64,000 nucleotides of DNA from contig JAPLVY010000007.1 of NCBI GenBank assembly GCA_026396875.1, positions 1-64,000 of the forward strand, given 5' to 3'. Numbering within the stretch: the stretch's first letter is position 1; the number at the start of each line of letters is the position of its first letter. The stretch comes from Candidatus Falkowiibacteriota bacterium (GTDB lineage: Bacteria; Patescibacteriota; Patescibacteriia; Patescibacteriales; UBA12465). Below, in pieces: positions 17,176 to 25,760 of this stretch. Below the pieces are notes generated by a model. That model searched no databases. It was not told the DNA's origin and saw only the letters and a list, made by a program, of their open reading frames with translations. The position numbers and the translations under genes are program-made.

Positions 17176-17673
17176 ATGAAGAAAACAATTTCTATCACCG
17201 AGAACGCAGGGAAAATGGTGATAACGGTAACAGGTCTACAGTCAAGAACTTTCGGCACAGTGACGGAAATCGCCAAGCATATCTTGGCCAGCCATCACCG
17301 GGCTTACAAAGAAGGGACAATTAATTACTTTGGCGACATCGACAAATGGCGCACAATTGGCAGCCTGATTGATGACCTGGCCGAAAAAAAACAACGGGAG
17401 TATGACTTCAAAGTCATCGATGACTACCCAGTCGTGGTGTTCCAATTTGCGGAAAAATTTAAGGTGAAAAGCGAAGGAGAAATTTCAATCCTCAAGTCCC
17501 TAGAAAAACTAACGGGACATTTGATTGAATTTCACCTGACCGATTTTCAATCGGGTGATATATTCTTTAATGTTGAACCTGAAAGTCTGGAATTCATAAA
17601 CTCGGAACTTAACGCCCAAAAATTGGAAGGTAGTCTTCATGATCTTGGGAGATTAGCCCAACGTGAGTATTAA
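17176..17673 (+). CDS. Hypothetical protein, 165 residues
   Basis: I do not recognise this family. The protein is soluble, with no signal or membrane segment. It opens with beta-rich sequence (MVITVTGLQSRTFGTVTEIA), then a helical part (DKWRTIGSLIDDLAEKKQRE), a strand-rich middle (YPVVVFQFAEKF), and helices to the end. His-His at about residues 40-41 and scattered acidic residues give no clear active site. It is divergent from pyrG and ends in a good terminator, so it is an independent unit. The consistent frame and terminator support it being real. Confidence 0.55.
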   Translation: MKKTISITENAGKMVITVTGLQSRTFGTVTEIAKHILASHHRAYKEGTINYFGDIDKWRTIGSLIDDLAEKKQREYDFKVIDDYPVVVFQFAEKFKVKSEGEISILKSLEKLTGHLIEFHLTDFQSGDIFFNVEPESLEFINSELNAQKLEGSLHDLGRLAQREY

Positions 17674-17691
17674 AAACTCGAACCTATAAAC

Positions 17692-17717
17692 GGGAGCGTA
17701 AAAAACGCTCTCTTTTT
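17692..17717 (+). terminator. Terminator of the 17176-17673 gene
   Basis: GAGCGT (17694-17699) pairs with ACGCTC (17705-17710) around five A. TTTTT at 17713-17717 overlaps the ctpA stop codon of the opposite strand. Confidence 0.7.
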
Positions 17718-18972
17718 ATTTGTTTTTCAATAACAACTCCACTGCTCGATTCAATTGTGGATCCTTATCCTTATTAAAATCATCTGGACTTAACTTTACT
17801 TCAATATTTGGAGTGATCCCAATATCACTGATTGAATTTCCAGCCGGAGTGAGCCATTTTGCTACCGTGACCTTGAGTGATGACCCGTCCGACAATTCAC
17901 GTACCGATTGTACGCTACCTTTACCAAAGGTTTTTTCACCGATAATTGTTCCCTTCTTCAAATCAAGGAGAGCACCGGAAACAATTTCTGAAGCAGAGGC
18001 ACTACCGCCATTCACAAGGACTGCTGTCTTTAGGTTTTCCAGGCGACCATTGCCGTTGGAGCTATAATTTTTCAAACTGCCATCGGAAAATTTTTCTGTC
18101 ACCACTCGGCCGGAAGGAATCCATTCACTGGCGATTGCGACCGCTGAATCGAGATAACCACCAGGATTATTTCTCAAATCTAGGATCAAACCCTTTGGTT
18201 TTTTCTCTTGGATTTGCTTCACAGCATCTTCAAATAAATTGAGCGTATCATCACCGAAACTAGAGATCCTTAAGACCGCCAAGCCATCTTTACGAAATTC
18301 CACTTTAACACTTTTTACAATAATTATTTCTCTGGTTATTTCCAAAATTTTAGCCGCCGTAAAGCCCTCTCTCATAATAGAAATCTTAACAGTCGTTCCT
18401 TTTGGTCCACGAATCAATCTAACAGCCGCATCGGTAGTCATGCCGGCAGTGGAGGTCCCGTTTATTGCCAAAATTTTGTCGCCGGCCTTCAGTCCAGCCT
18501 TTTGAGCTGGCATGCCATCAAGTGGCGCCACAATTGTGATTTGATTGTTTTTACTAGCGATTTCCGCACCAATACCTTCAAAAGTACCAGCCATATCTGA
18601 ACTGAATTCCTGAGTTTCTTTTGGGTCCATGAAAACCGTGTATGGATCGCCCATCGAAGCGGTAAGTCCCTTCAATGAGCCATAAAACATTTCTTGGGAA
18701 TTCAGTTTGTCTTTGTTAACAAAATCTTTACTCAGGAGTGCCCAAACTTGTCCATACAAAGAAAAATCGATATTTTCCGGTTTACTACTAGTAGCAAGCT
18801 CATCTGAAGATGATGCGTTATTTTTATTGCCACCATTTAGGTAAACGAAGTCTTCACTGGCAAAACAAGTGTTTTTTTCACTTCCCTTGCCTGAATAAAA
18901 ACCGCTAGTAAAGGCCAGTCCGGCAATTACCAGGACTAAGGCGCCAGTGATAATCTTTTTTGGTATTTTCAT
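17716..18972 (-). CDS. ctpA: Carboxy-terminal processing protease, S41 family
   Basis: The 418-residue product has an N-terminal membrane or signal segment (residues 8-27), then a helical region with MGDPYTVFMDPKE. A PDZ domain lies at about 120-205 (GIGAEIASKNNQITI, GLKAGDKILAINGTS). The S41 protease core has GLILDLRNNPGGYLDSAV, the catalytic Ser in GGSASASEIVSGAL and the Lys in GEKTFGKGSVQ. It would cut C-termini of exported proteins. It is the last gene of the rsmI-metG-cvpA-tsaC-ctpA run, 8 bp after tsaC. Confidence 0.93.
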   Translation of the reverse strand: MKIPKKIITGALVLVIAGLAFTSGFYSGKGSEKNTCFASEDFVYLNGGNKNNASSSDELATSSKPENIDFSLYGQVWALLSKDFVNKDKLNSQEMFYGSLKGLTASMGDPYTVFMDPKETQEFSSDMAGTFEGIGAEIASKNNQITIVAPLDGMPAQKAGLKAGDKILAINGTSTAGMTTDAAVRLIRGPKGTTVKISIMREGFTAAKILEITREIIIVKSVKVEFRKDGLAVLRISSFGDDTLNLFEDAVKQIQEKKPKGLILDLRNNPGGYLDSAVAIASEWIPSGRVVTEKFSDGSLKNYSSNGNGRLENLKTAVLVNGGSASASEIVSGALLDLKKGTIIGEKTFGKGSVQSVRELSDGSSLKVTVAKWLTPAGNSISDIGITPNIEVKLSPDDFNKDKDPQLNRAVELLLKNK

Positions 18973-18980
18973 ATTATTTT

Positions 18981-19589
18981 TTATTTTCTTAAAATGACTT
19001 CCTTGTCACCACTTAGATCAACTAAGCTAGACGGCTTGATTGAGCGAGGCAGGCCACCATCGATAATCAAATCTGGCTTCACGCTTTTATTCTTAAAAAA
19101 AATATAAGCTGCCGTCATGTCAGAAAAAGGATTCTGACCGTGAAGATTAAAACTTGTGGAGACCAGAGGAACCCCGCTTAACTTTACTATTTTACGCAAA
19201 AAATCACTGGCTGGCAAACGAAGACTCAAAACCTCACGATTTGCTTCTAATTCCCTGGATAAGAGTTTTCTGCTTGGCAACATCACGGTTACTGGGCGAC
19301 GCTTTTTACGCAAACGACTCCAGGTTTCATTTCGACGATTATTGATAAATACGTATTTTTTGGCTTGTGTCACTGACGATACCAACATCAGATAATGGCG
19401 AGCGCCGTTAAAAGGTCGATTCTTGATGGCTGCAATTTTTTTAATGGCCGCAGAGGAGGTAGCCAAACAACTAAGCCCATAAATAGTATCGGTCGGCAAG
19501 GCCACCACCTTCCCTTTTTTTAGGAAAAGCAAAATCTCTTCCAGCACCTCTTGCTCTGGATTTTTTAAGTTTAACTTCAGATATTTCAT
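18981..19589 (-). CDS. tsaC: L-threonylcarbamoyladenylate synthase (TsaC/Sua5 family)
   Basis: The 202-residue product has the YrdC fold: KGKVVALPTDTIYGLSC at residues about 25-42, KNRPFNGARHYLML (the usual KxR-type region), and GVPLVSTSFNLHGQNP near 140. It makes the threonylcarbamoyl-AMP used for t6A modification of tRNA. The length matches the short TsaC form without the Sua5 C-terminal domain. Its start overlaps the cvpA stop by 4 bp, suggesting coupled translation. Confidence 0.9.
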   Translation of the reverse strand: MKYLKLNLKNPEQEVLEEILLFLKKGKVVALPTDTIYGLSCLATSSAAIKKIAAIKNRPFNGARHYLMLVSSVTQAKKYVFINNRRNETWSRLRKKRRPVTVMLPSRKLLSRELEANREVLSLRLPASDFLRKIVKLSGVPLVSTSFNLHGQNPFSDMTAAYIFFKNKSVKPDLIIDGGLPRSIKPSSLVDLSGDKEVILRK

Positions 19590-20101
19590 AAGATGGACTG
19601 CAGTGCCTTGAGGGCCTCTGGGAGAACGGGCATCATGATGTTAACTACTTTTAGGAGAAACGGCGCCATTTTTGAGGCAATCAACTGATTACCAAATAAA
19701 GACCCAATAATCGCATAGCGTGAAGACACAAAAATTATTAAACCAAGAAAGAGTGAGCCCTCCACGAGCCCTAAAATACCCCCTAGAATGCGGTTGATTA
19801 ATTTGGTGAAAGGAATGAAAGAAACGAGATCAAACAGCTTCTCGATGGCAATAAAGGCCCAATCCGTCAGCTTGGCCGCCACAACAAAGATAATAATAAA
19901 AGAAGCTACCTTGCCAATATTATCATGCCCGTTCATCAGGTGCTTGCTCCAGGCAAAAAACACCAAATAAAAATGACTGGCGACAAAAGCACCGACAATC
20001 ACCCCGACTAGTCGACCGAATAATCTAATTAGCCCCTTGGCCAAGCCATTAAAAACAAAACCGGCCAAAATTAATAAGAGAACGATGTCAAAAATAGACA
20101 T
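19586..20101 (-). CDS. cvpA: CvpA family membrane protein
   Basis: The product has 171 residues and four hydrophobic segments (about 4-20, 26-48, 64-84 and 105-130). The FNGLAKGLIRLFGRLVG segment after the first helix and the INRILGGILGLVEG segment are typical of the CvpA/colicin V production family. Its exact role is uncertain in any bacterium. It lies between metG and tsaC in one operon. Confidence 0.8.
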   Translation of the reverse strand: MSIFDIVLLLILAGFVFNGLAKGLIRLFGRLVGVIVGAFVASHFYLVFFAWSKHLMNGHDNIGKVASFIIIFVVAAKLTDWAFIAIEKLFDLVSFIPFTKLINRILGGILGLVEGSLFLGLIIFVSSRYAIIGSLFGNQLIASKMAPFLLKVVNIMMPVLPEALKALQSIL

Positions 20102-20117
20102 ATTTTTTATTTTAATT

Positions 20118-21551
20118 CTAACTTAAACGTGGAAAAAGAGATTCACCTTTAGTAACCTGCTCGGCACTGAACTGTTTAATTATTTTTTCGGCACTATCTG
20201 GCAAGAACGGAGCAAGCAAACAAGCGATATGCAAAATGCTTTCCGCAATCGGTCGAAGAATATTTTCAATCTCTTTTTTATCACTCATCTTCCAGGGAGC
20301 AGAGGCAGAAAGCTTTTCATTATTAGCAGCAATTAGCTGCCAAATAGCTTGCAAATTAACACCAAAACGATAAGCGTCTTTAGAATAATCAACAAAAAAA
20401 TCTTTTGCTGCCATCTCGGCCTGATGACGGTCCAGCTTGGTGGAGATATTATTCTTTTCCAGCAAATTAGAAACTCTAGCAACTAGATTACCAAGACCAT
20501 TTGCCAGATCGGCATTATACTTTTGCACCAAACGTTCTTCAGAAAAATCACCATCTTCAAACATCTGAATTTCCGTAAGTAAATAGTAACGCACCGCATC
20601 AATGCCAAATTTTTCTGCCGTGATAAATGGATCAACAGTATTGCCGGTACTCTTACTGATTTTTTGCCCATTCAAGGAGAGAAAACCAAAAACCAGAACC
20701 TGTTTGGAAAAAGGTAGGCCAGCGGAAGCAAGCATTGCCTGCCACATCGCACTTTGTTGACGAAGATTATCTTTACCACAAACCTGAACTGCCGGCCAAA
20801 AATCTTGAAATTGCTTTTGATCTTCCGGCCAACCGAGGGTGGAAATATAATTAGCGAGAGCATCAAACCAGACATACATTACCTGGCTTTCGTCTCCTGG
20901 AACTGGCACGCCATTGGGCATTTTACTGGCCAGACGGGAAACAGAAAAATCCTGCAAGCCACCGGCCACAAAATTTTTAATTTCTGTCAGACGGTTGCTC
21001 GGCACCACAAAATCTGGACGCTCTTCATAAAGTTTAAGCAATGCTTCTTGATATTTAGAAAAACGAAAGAAATAATTTTCTTCATCTATTACCTCGAGAT
21101 CTTTGGCTGGGTGAAGTGGGCAACGATTATTAACCAATTCAGATTCTGTTTTTTCCATTTCACAACCGACACAGTACTTTACTTGATAATTTTTTTTATA
21201 AATATCGCCGTTCTTCTCGCATAAACGCCAAAATTCTTGTGCCGCCATCACGTGATGATCGTCGGAGGTGCGAATAAAGTTGGTGAAACTAACATTGAGT
21301 GCTTCTCTTAAAGAATGAAATTTTTCAGCATAAGAATCGCAGTAAGCTCTCGGCTCCATTCCCGCTTCCTGCGCTTTCTGATAAATCTTTAAACCGTGCT
21401 CATCGGTACCGGTGTTAAAAACTACAACATTCCCCAAAAGACGCTCAACGCGAGCAATCACGTCGGCCTTAATTATTTCTGCCGCAAAACCAATGTGCGG
21501 ATCGGAATTGGTGTATGGCAAAGTTGTGGTAATATAAAAATTTTTAGACAT
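20118..21551 (-). CDS. metG: Methionyl-tRNA synthetase
   Basis: This 477-residue class I synthetase has the HIGH-type motif PYTNSDPHIGFAAE, a zinc knuckle (CVGCEMEKTE ... NRCPLH), a WFDALANY motif, and KISKSTGNTV as the KMSKS signature. The anticodon-binding helical domain is present, but the C-terminal dimerisation (EMAP-like) domain of longer enzymes is absent. It charges tRNA-Met and initiator tRNA. The gene is 3 bp downstream of rsmI and 16 bp upstream of cvpA. Confidence 0.96.
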   Translation of the reverse strand: MSKNFYITTTLPYTNSDPHIGFAAEIIKADVIARVERLLGNVVVFNTGTDEHGLKIYQKAQEAGMEPRAYCDSYAEKFHSLREALNVSFTNFIRTSDDHHVMAAQEFWRLCEKNGDIYKKNYQVKYCVGCEMEKTESELVNNRCPLHPAKDLEVIDEENYFFRFSKYQEALLKLYEERPDFVVPSNRLTEIKNFVAGGLQDFSVSRLASKMPNGVPVPGDESQVMYVWFDALANYISTLGWPEDQKQFQDFWPAVQVCGKDNLRQQSAMWQAMLASAGLPFSKQVLVFGFLSLNGQKISKSTGNTVDPFITAEKFGIDAVRYYLLTEIQMFEDGDFSEERLVQKYNADLANGLGNLVARVSNLLEKNNISTKLDRHQAEMAAKDFFVDYSKDAYRFGVNLQAIWQLIAANNEKLSASAPWKMSDKKEIENILRPIAESILHIACLLAPFLPDSAEKIIKQFSAEQVTKGESLFPRLS

Positions 21552-21554
21552 AAA

Positions 21555-22250
21555 TTATTTGGTTTTTTGTTTTTTTTCTTTACCGATGATAAGGACAAAC
21601 TCTCCCTTGGTGGTTACCGCGTCTGCCTCAAAAGCAGCGAGTAGCTTTTCGGGAGATCCCCGGTAAACGCTTTCGAATTTTTTGGTTAACTCGCGACAAA
21701 TTGTTACTTGGAAATTTTCTTGAAGAGCAATTAATTCATTTAATAATTTAAAAACGCGATGTTTGGACTCATAAACTACTGCCGGATATTCACTGGCAAC
21801 TATTTGTTTTAACATTGTTTGCCTACCTTTCTTATGAGGCAAAAAACCAAGAAATAAAAAACGATCACAACCCACGCCAGCAATAGAAATTGCCGCCGCC
21901 AAAGCACTTGGTCCGGGAACTGATTCAATTAATACTTCCTCGCCACATTCTTTGCGCACTAATTCAACCAATGCTGCGCCGGGGTCGGAAATTCCTGGCG
22001 TACCAGCATCAGAAACTAAAGCCAAGCTCTTTTCTGCCTTCAACCAAGAAATGATTTGATCAGTTCGACTAAGGCCTGAGTGTTGGTGGTAGGAAATGGT
22101 CGGCGTCTTGATTTCGTAGTGCGCCAAAAGATTACGCGTTACTCTGGTATCTTCACACAAAACATAATCCGCCTCTTTCAAAACGCGAACCGCACGAAAA
22201 CTGAGGTCTTCTAAATTTCCAATTGGCGTTCCAACAACAAATAGTGACAT
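21555..22250 (-). CDS. rsmI: 16S rRNA 2'-O-ribose methyltransferase RsmI
   Basis: The 231-residue product starts MSLFVVGTPIGNLEDLSFRA, the family signature, with CEDTRVTRNLL, LVSDAGTPGISDPG and VPGPSALAAAIS following. It uses SAM to methylate the 2'-OH of C1402 in 16S rRNA. At 231 residues it is shorter than the roughly 280 of E. coli and lacks most of the C-terminal HTH-like part, ending in a Lys-rich tail. It is the first gene of the operon with metG, and the 117-bp inverted repeat lies just upstream. Confidence 0.94.
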   Translation of the reverse strand: MSLFVVGTPIGNLEDLSFRAVRVLKEADYVLCEDTRVTRNLLAHYEIKTPTISYHQHSGLSRTDQIISWLKAEKSLALVSDAGTPGISDPGAALVELVRKECGEEVLIESVPGPSALAAAISIAGVGCDRFLFLGFLPHKKGRQTMLKQIVASEYPAVVYESKHRVFKLLNELIALQENFQVTICRELTKKFESVYRGSPEKLLAAFEADAVTTKGEFVLIIGKEKKQKTK

Positions 22251-22273
22251 AAATAAAAAAACTAAACGATTCG

Positions 22274-22390
22274 GCTTTTATTTTGGAATGAAATGCAAGG
22301 AAGAAGTTGAAGTTGGAGCGAACCGTATTAAACATACGGTAAGTGAACAACTTCGGCGATCTGTCGACCCAGTTCGTCCAAAATTAAAGC
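22274..22390. repeat. 117-bp imperfect inverted repeat with nested hairpins
   Basis: The ends pair over 14 bp with one mismatch (22274-22287 with 22377-22390). Inside, GAAGTTG (22303-22309 or 22309-22315) pairs with CAACTTC (22348-22354). The centre is a perfect hairpin ACCGTAT/ATACGGT (22322-22340). It fills nearly the whole gap between the 22397-24112 gene and rsmI. There is no transposase and no second copy in this window. A non-autonomous repeat or structured RNA are both possible. Confidence 0.6.
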
Positions 22391-22396
22391 TGTTAA

Positions 22397-24112
22397 TTAC
22401 AACATGTTATCTTTTCTTTCCTTAACATAACGCGTCCAGTCTTCAGCAATTTCCACCAAGACTTTAAATGGAGCTTCGATAACAAAGTCGAATAGAAAAA
22501 CAAAAACGTTAACCTTGGAAACATTGCTAGAAAGCCATTTACCAACAGCAATGATTGGCATGTAAAACAAATCGATGAGAAAACCGAGCAAGCTCTCCCT
22601 GCGAGCGACGATAATTAAATCTTTGACATCCTTAGTGACGATAATACTAAAGAAACTAACGAAAGCCAAAAAGAACATGAAAATCGTAATACTCACCCAG
22701 TTAAAGTGTGCTTTGCTGAGCACCCAGATAATAAAATAAGTTGAAGCAAAAAAAGCCGCTGTATAAATGATATTAAAAAAGAAATCTACCGCATTTTGAC
22801 GCTTCTTGGGAACACGAATCATTATTGGCTGTGTTCTCTCGGAACCAGCCAGAGCAATCTCCTTCACACCGGAAATAATTTTTTCAGTATTTTTTTTATC
22901 CGGCATGCGCGACATTATCACAATAAAGAACAGTAAAACCGCCGGAAAACAGACATTGATTGCTAGGGCTACGGGATTCAAGGGTTCATTAAACCACTTA
23001 ATTGCTGGCACTTCAATCAGGAAAACAAAAATTGATTTAGTAAGAAAAATATAGATAATACTGCGGAAAGCTTTGCGCCATAAACGATTTTTTTCGCGCT
23101 GGTACTTTGCTGCGCAAGTCTTGCTGATATTTCCCAGAAATTTATTCTCATCACGACTCAAGTCCTCATAAGCTTTAACTGGGTCACCCTGAACATTCTC
23201 CAATAAAATATTGTAGTACAAAGAATACACTTTCACGATTCGATCGAGTGGTTTTACAAGTGGGTGATCCAACTGTTCATCGATCGCCTTATGAAGGACT
23301 GGCAGTGTGTCGGCGATGCGATCAATCTCTTCGTCAGATAAATTATTTTTTTCAGCGCTACTCCAGGTGGCGTGGTAATACTTAAACAAAATCAGAGAAA
23401 GCATCGCTTTATCAAAACGCAAAAAAATTCGATTGATACTCAAATAGGTTTGGATTTCTAAATCGTCTTTATACGGCAAACTTTCCGGCAATTCCAGATT
23501 CTTGGAAAGAACAGCAAACATGTTGGAAACTATCGTCTGCTTAACTCGATTTAAATCGAAATTCTCTTCAATCTCGCAGGCAGCCAAAGAAAGGATCCAG
23601 CTAATAACTGAATTCTTCTCACCAATTAAATCTTTCGCCTTACCCAAATCAGTCTTCAAATTCAATAAGGCATTAATTTTGGCCACACTATGATCTTTGA
23701 GGCGAATATATTTCTCCAGAAGTAAGGCAGTTTCCTTGATTTTGCTCTCTGGTAATTTATTGTTGGGTAAATAGCCGGCACGAATTAGCTCGGCGAGTAA
23801 GTGGGTAGCTATTTGTTCACTATTTGACTCCTTTAAAACGCCTTCGATAACCACCTGACGCTTTAAGATGCGGATAATCGCATTCTTGCGCAATAAATGG
23901 TCCTCTTCGTAGTCGACCGCATTACGAATCTTTTCGTAAGCGAAAGACAATTTGGAAATCATCTCTGAAACACTGATTTTCGGTGCATCATCGTTAGACT
24001 CCCCGCCCTTCTTACGATCAGAATTTATGACTTGAAATAAGTGTTTAGCATCAAGATTGAGCTCGGCCCCACGGGCTGACTCACTACGGCGCATCAAAGT
24101 TGGACTAACCAT
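22397..24112 (-). CDS. Hypothetical membrane protein, 571 residues
   Basis: I cannot assign a function. Residues 1-340 are soluble, highly charged and helical. Residues 340-571 hold about five to six membrane segments, including TKSIFVFLIEVPAI, INVCFPAVLLFFIVIM, IIYTAAFFASTYFIIW and ITIFMFFLAFVSFF. The C-terminus is charged again (WTRYVKERKDNML). No catalytic motif is evident. The gene stands alone, divergent from secE. It has the look of a conserved CPR membrane protein of unknown role. Confidence 0.65.
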   Translation of the reverse strand: MVSPTLMRRSESARGAELNLDAKHLFQVINSDRKKGGESNDDAPKISVSEMISKLSFAYEKIRNAVDYEEDHLLRKNAIIRILKRQVVIEGVLKESNSEQIATHLLAELIRAGYLPNNKLPESKIKETALLLEKYIRLKDHSVAKINALLNLKTDLGKAKDLIGEKNSVISWILSLAACEIEENFDLNRVKQTIVSNMFAVLSKNLELPESLPYKDDLEIQTYLSINRIFLRFDKAMLSLILFKYYHATWSSAEKNNLSDEEIDRIADTLPVLHKAIDEQLDHPLVKPLDRIVKVYSLYYNILLENVQGDPVKAYEDLSRDENKFLGNISKTCAAKYQREKNRLWRKAFRSIIYIFLTKSIFVFLIEVPAIKWFNEPLNPVALAINVCFPAVLLFFIVIMSRMPDKKNTEKIISGVKEIALAGSERTQPIMIRVPKKRQNAVDFFFNIIYTAAFFASTYFIIWVLSKAHFNWVSITIFMFFLAFVSFFSIIVTKDVKDLIIVARRESLLGFLIDLFYMPIIAVGKWLSSNVSKVNVFVFLFDFVIEAPFKVLVEIAEDWTRYVKERKDNML

Positions 24113-24302
24113 AAAATAAATGTTTTAATATTTTTTATCACTCCGATTTTCACCTACGAAAAAACACGAGTGCAAAAAATATCAAAACACGTTTAAAGCA
24201 AGATAAAAATGACCTTACCTATGTTCATTTTAGGTTGTTTAGCGGAAAAAGGCAATTTTTCCTTGACAAAAATCGATATTTTAGCAAAACCAGCAAAAAA
24301 GC

Positions 24303-24331
24303 TTGACAAGCGCCCCTATTTTTCTTAAAAT
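24303..24331 (+). promoter_or_regulatory. Promoter of the secE-nusG-rplK-rplA operon
   Basis: TTGACA (24303-24308) and TAAAAT (24326-24331) are spaced by 17 bp. The -35 is exact. The leader to the secE ATG is about 63 nt. Confidence 0.8.
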
Positions 24332-24400
24332 ATCAATAGATTAATAAGGATAGCCGACAAGGCTGTTTTTAATTACTTTACCCAATATTTTGCAAACATT

Positions 24401-24589
24401 ATGAACAAGTTAACGACTTACATCAAGGCCTCAATCGAAGAAATGAAAAAAGTTTCTTGGCCGACAAAAAAAGAGACTACCAACTACACGATTCTCGTTA
24501 TCGTTTTTAGTTTAGCGGTTGCTGTTTTTCTCGGACTTTTGGACTACATTTTTAGTCTTGGCTTAGCAAAATTAATTACTAAATACTAA
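24401..24589 (+). CDS. secE: Preprotein translocase subunit SecE
   Basis: This 62-residue short SecE has the conserved amphipathic segment EEMKKVSWPTKKET, followed by one membrane helix (NYTILVIVFSLAVAVFLGLL) and a hydrophobic tail. It stabilises SecY in the translocon. The position directly before nusG is the standard bacterial order, which removes doubt for so small a gene. Confidence 0.95.
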   Translation: MNKLTTYIKASIEEMKKVSWPTKKETTNYTILVIVFSLAVAVFLGLLDYIFSLGLAKLITKY

Positions 24590-24662
24590 TCGTTCTTTTT
24601 TTAACCCGGGCTAAACTAGATAAATTTATTTACTAAATTTTTCTCGCGCCCCATTGACCTTT

Positions 24663-25205
24663 ATGGCCAAACAGCTCTTAAACCAGGGCCGCAGATGGTA
24701 TGTGCTTCATACTTATTCCGGCTACGAAGAAAACGTCGCCCAAAACCTCAAACAAAGGATTGAGTCTTTGGACATGGAAGACAAAATTTTTAACATTCTG
24801 ATTCCCACCGAAAAGAAAATCAAAATCAAGAACGGCAAAAGAAAAGTGACTGAGGAAAAAATCTTTCCTGGTTACATTTTAGTAGAAATGGAAGTAACCG
24901 ATGAGTCTTGGTACATTGTCAGGAACACACCAAATGTCACCGGCTTTATCGGCACCGGAACCATTCCGACACCAATCAGTGAAGAAGAAGTAAAATCCCT
25001 TCAGAAAAGAATGGGTGTGGAAGATCCGAAGTTTAAGATGGACGTTGTTATCGGCGATCCAGTAACAATCAACGAGGGACCATTCAAGAACATGGAAGGA
25101 AAAATCACCTCCATTGACGAAGCAAAAGGCAAAGTCAAAGTTTCGGTCACCATCTTTGGTCGCGAAACTCCGGTTGAATTGGACTTTCTACAGATCAAAA
25201 AATAA
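24663..25205 (+). CDS. nusG: Transcription termination/antitermination factor NusG
   Basis: I start at the ATG at 24663 (MAKQLLNQGRRWYVLHTYSG). An upstream TTG at 24654 adds only three residues and is less likely. The 180-residue protein has the NGN domain (WYVLHTYSGYEENV, FPGYILVEMEV, VTGFIGTGTIPTPISEEE) and a C-terminal KOW domain (GDPVTINEGPFKNMEGKITS). It binds RNA polymerase and couples it to ribosomes or Rho. Confidence 0.96.
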   Translation: MAKQLLNQGRRWYVLHTYSGYEENVAQNLKQRIESLDMEDKIFNILIPTEKKIKIKNGKRKVTEEKIFPGYILVEMEVTDESWYIVRNTPNVTGFIGTGTIPTPISEEEVKSLQKRMGVEDPKFKMDVVIGDPVTINEGPFKNMEGKITSIDEAKGKVKVSVTIFGRETPVELDFLQIKK

Positions 25206-25271
25206 GAAATTTATAAATAAACTTTTCCCGTTTCGTGATACTCGATGCTTCTACGGAAAAAGTAAAAATAT

Positions 25272-25697
25272 ATGGCTAAGAAAATTAAGACAAAAATTAA
25301 ATTACAAATCACTGGTGGCCAAGCGAACCCCGCTCCTCCAGTCGGTCCAGCCTTGGGACAACATGGCTTGAATATTGCTGAATTCTGTCAAAAATTTAAC
25401 GACCAAACCAGAGCTACCCGCATGGGCGATGTTGTACCAGTGGAAATCACCGTCTACGAAGACCGCACTTACGATTTTATCCTGAAAACTGCTCCTGCTT
25501 CTGAATTGATTAAAAAGGCTGCCGGTATTAAGAAAGGCTCTGCTAAACCAAAGAGTGACAAAGTTGGCTCAATCACCAAGGATCAGCTAGAAGAAATCGC
25601 CAAAACAAAAATGTCCGACCTAAATGCCAATAGCGTAGAGGGCGCAATGAATATCATTGCCGGTACCGCTCGCAATATGGGCGTTGAAATCAAGTAA
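25272..25697 (+). CDS. rplK: 50S ribosomal protein L11
   Basis: The 141-residue product has the family sequence [20 protein letters not shown] at residues about 10-29, [15 protein letters not shown], and the C-terminal rRNA-binding domain with KLS-type [11 protein letters not shown]. It forms the GTPase-associated centre stalk base. It follows nusG by 66 bp and precedes rplA across a short structured gap. Confidence 0.97.
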   Translation: MAKKIKTKIKLQITGGQANPAPPVGPALGQHGLNIAEFCQKFNDQTRATRMGDVVPVEITVYEDRTYDFILKTAPASELIKKAAGIKKGSAKPKSDKVGSITKDQLEEIAKTKMSDLNANSVEGAMNIIAGTARNMGVEIK

Positions 25698-25712
25698 TTA
25701 ATAATTAATGAT

Positions 25713-25750
25713 TCGTGGGAGTTGGCTTAAACAGCTAACGCTTACCACGA
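25713..25750 (+). promoter_or_regulatory. Likely L1-binding control hairpin ahead of rplA
   Basis: TCGTGG (25713-25718) pairs with CCACGA (25745-25750). An asymmetric internal loop follows (GAG opposite CGCTTA), then TTGGCT (25722-25727) pairs with AGCTAA (25733-25738) around TAAAC. Two stems joined by an asymmetric purine-containing loop is the form of known L1 sites in L11/L1 mRNAs. It ends 10 nt before the rplA ATG, so bound L1 would block its own translation. Confidence 0.55.
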
Positions 25751-25760
25751 TCAAATATTT

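Noticed and set aside
22274..22390. Transposon or MITE with the inverted repeat as its ends
   Set aside because: No target-site duplication is evident at the ends, no transposase is near and no second copy is in the window. I list it only as an inverted repeat.
24263..24268. A first TTGACA upstream of secE
   Set aside because: No -10 lies at 16-18 bp. The second TTGACA at 24303 has TAAAAT at 17 bp and is the better promoter.
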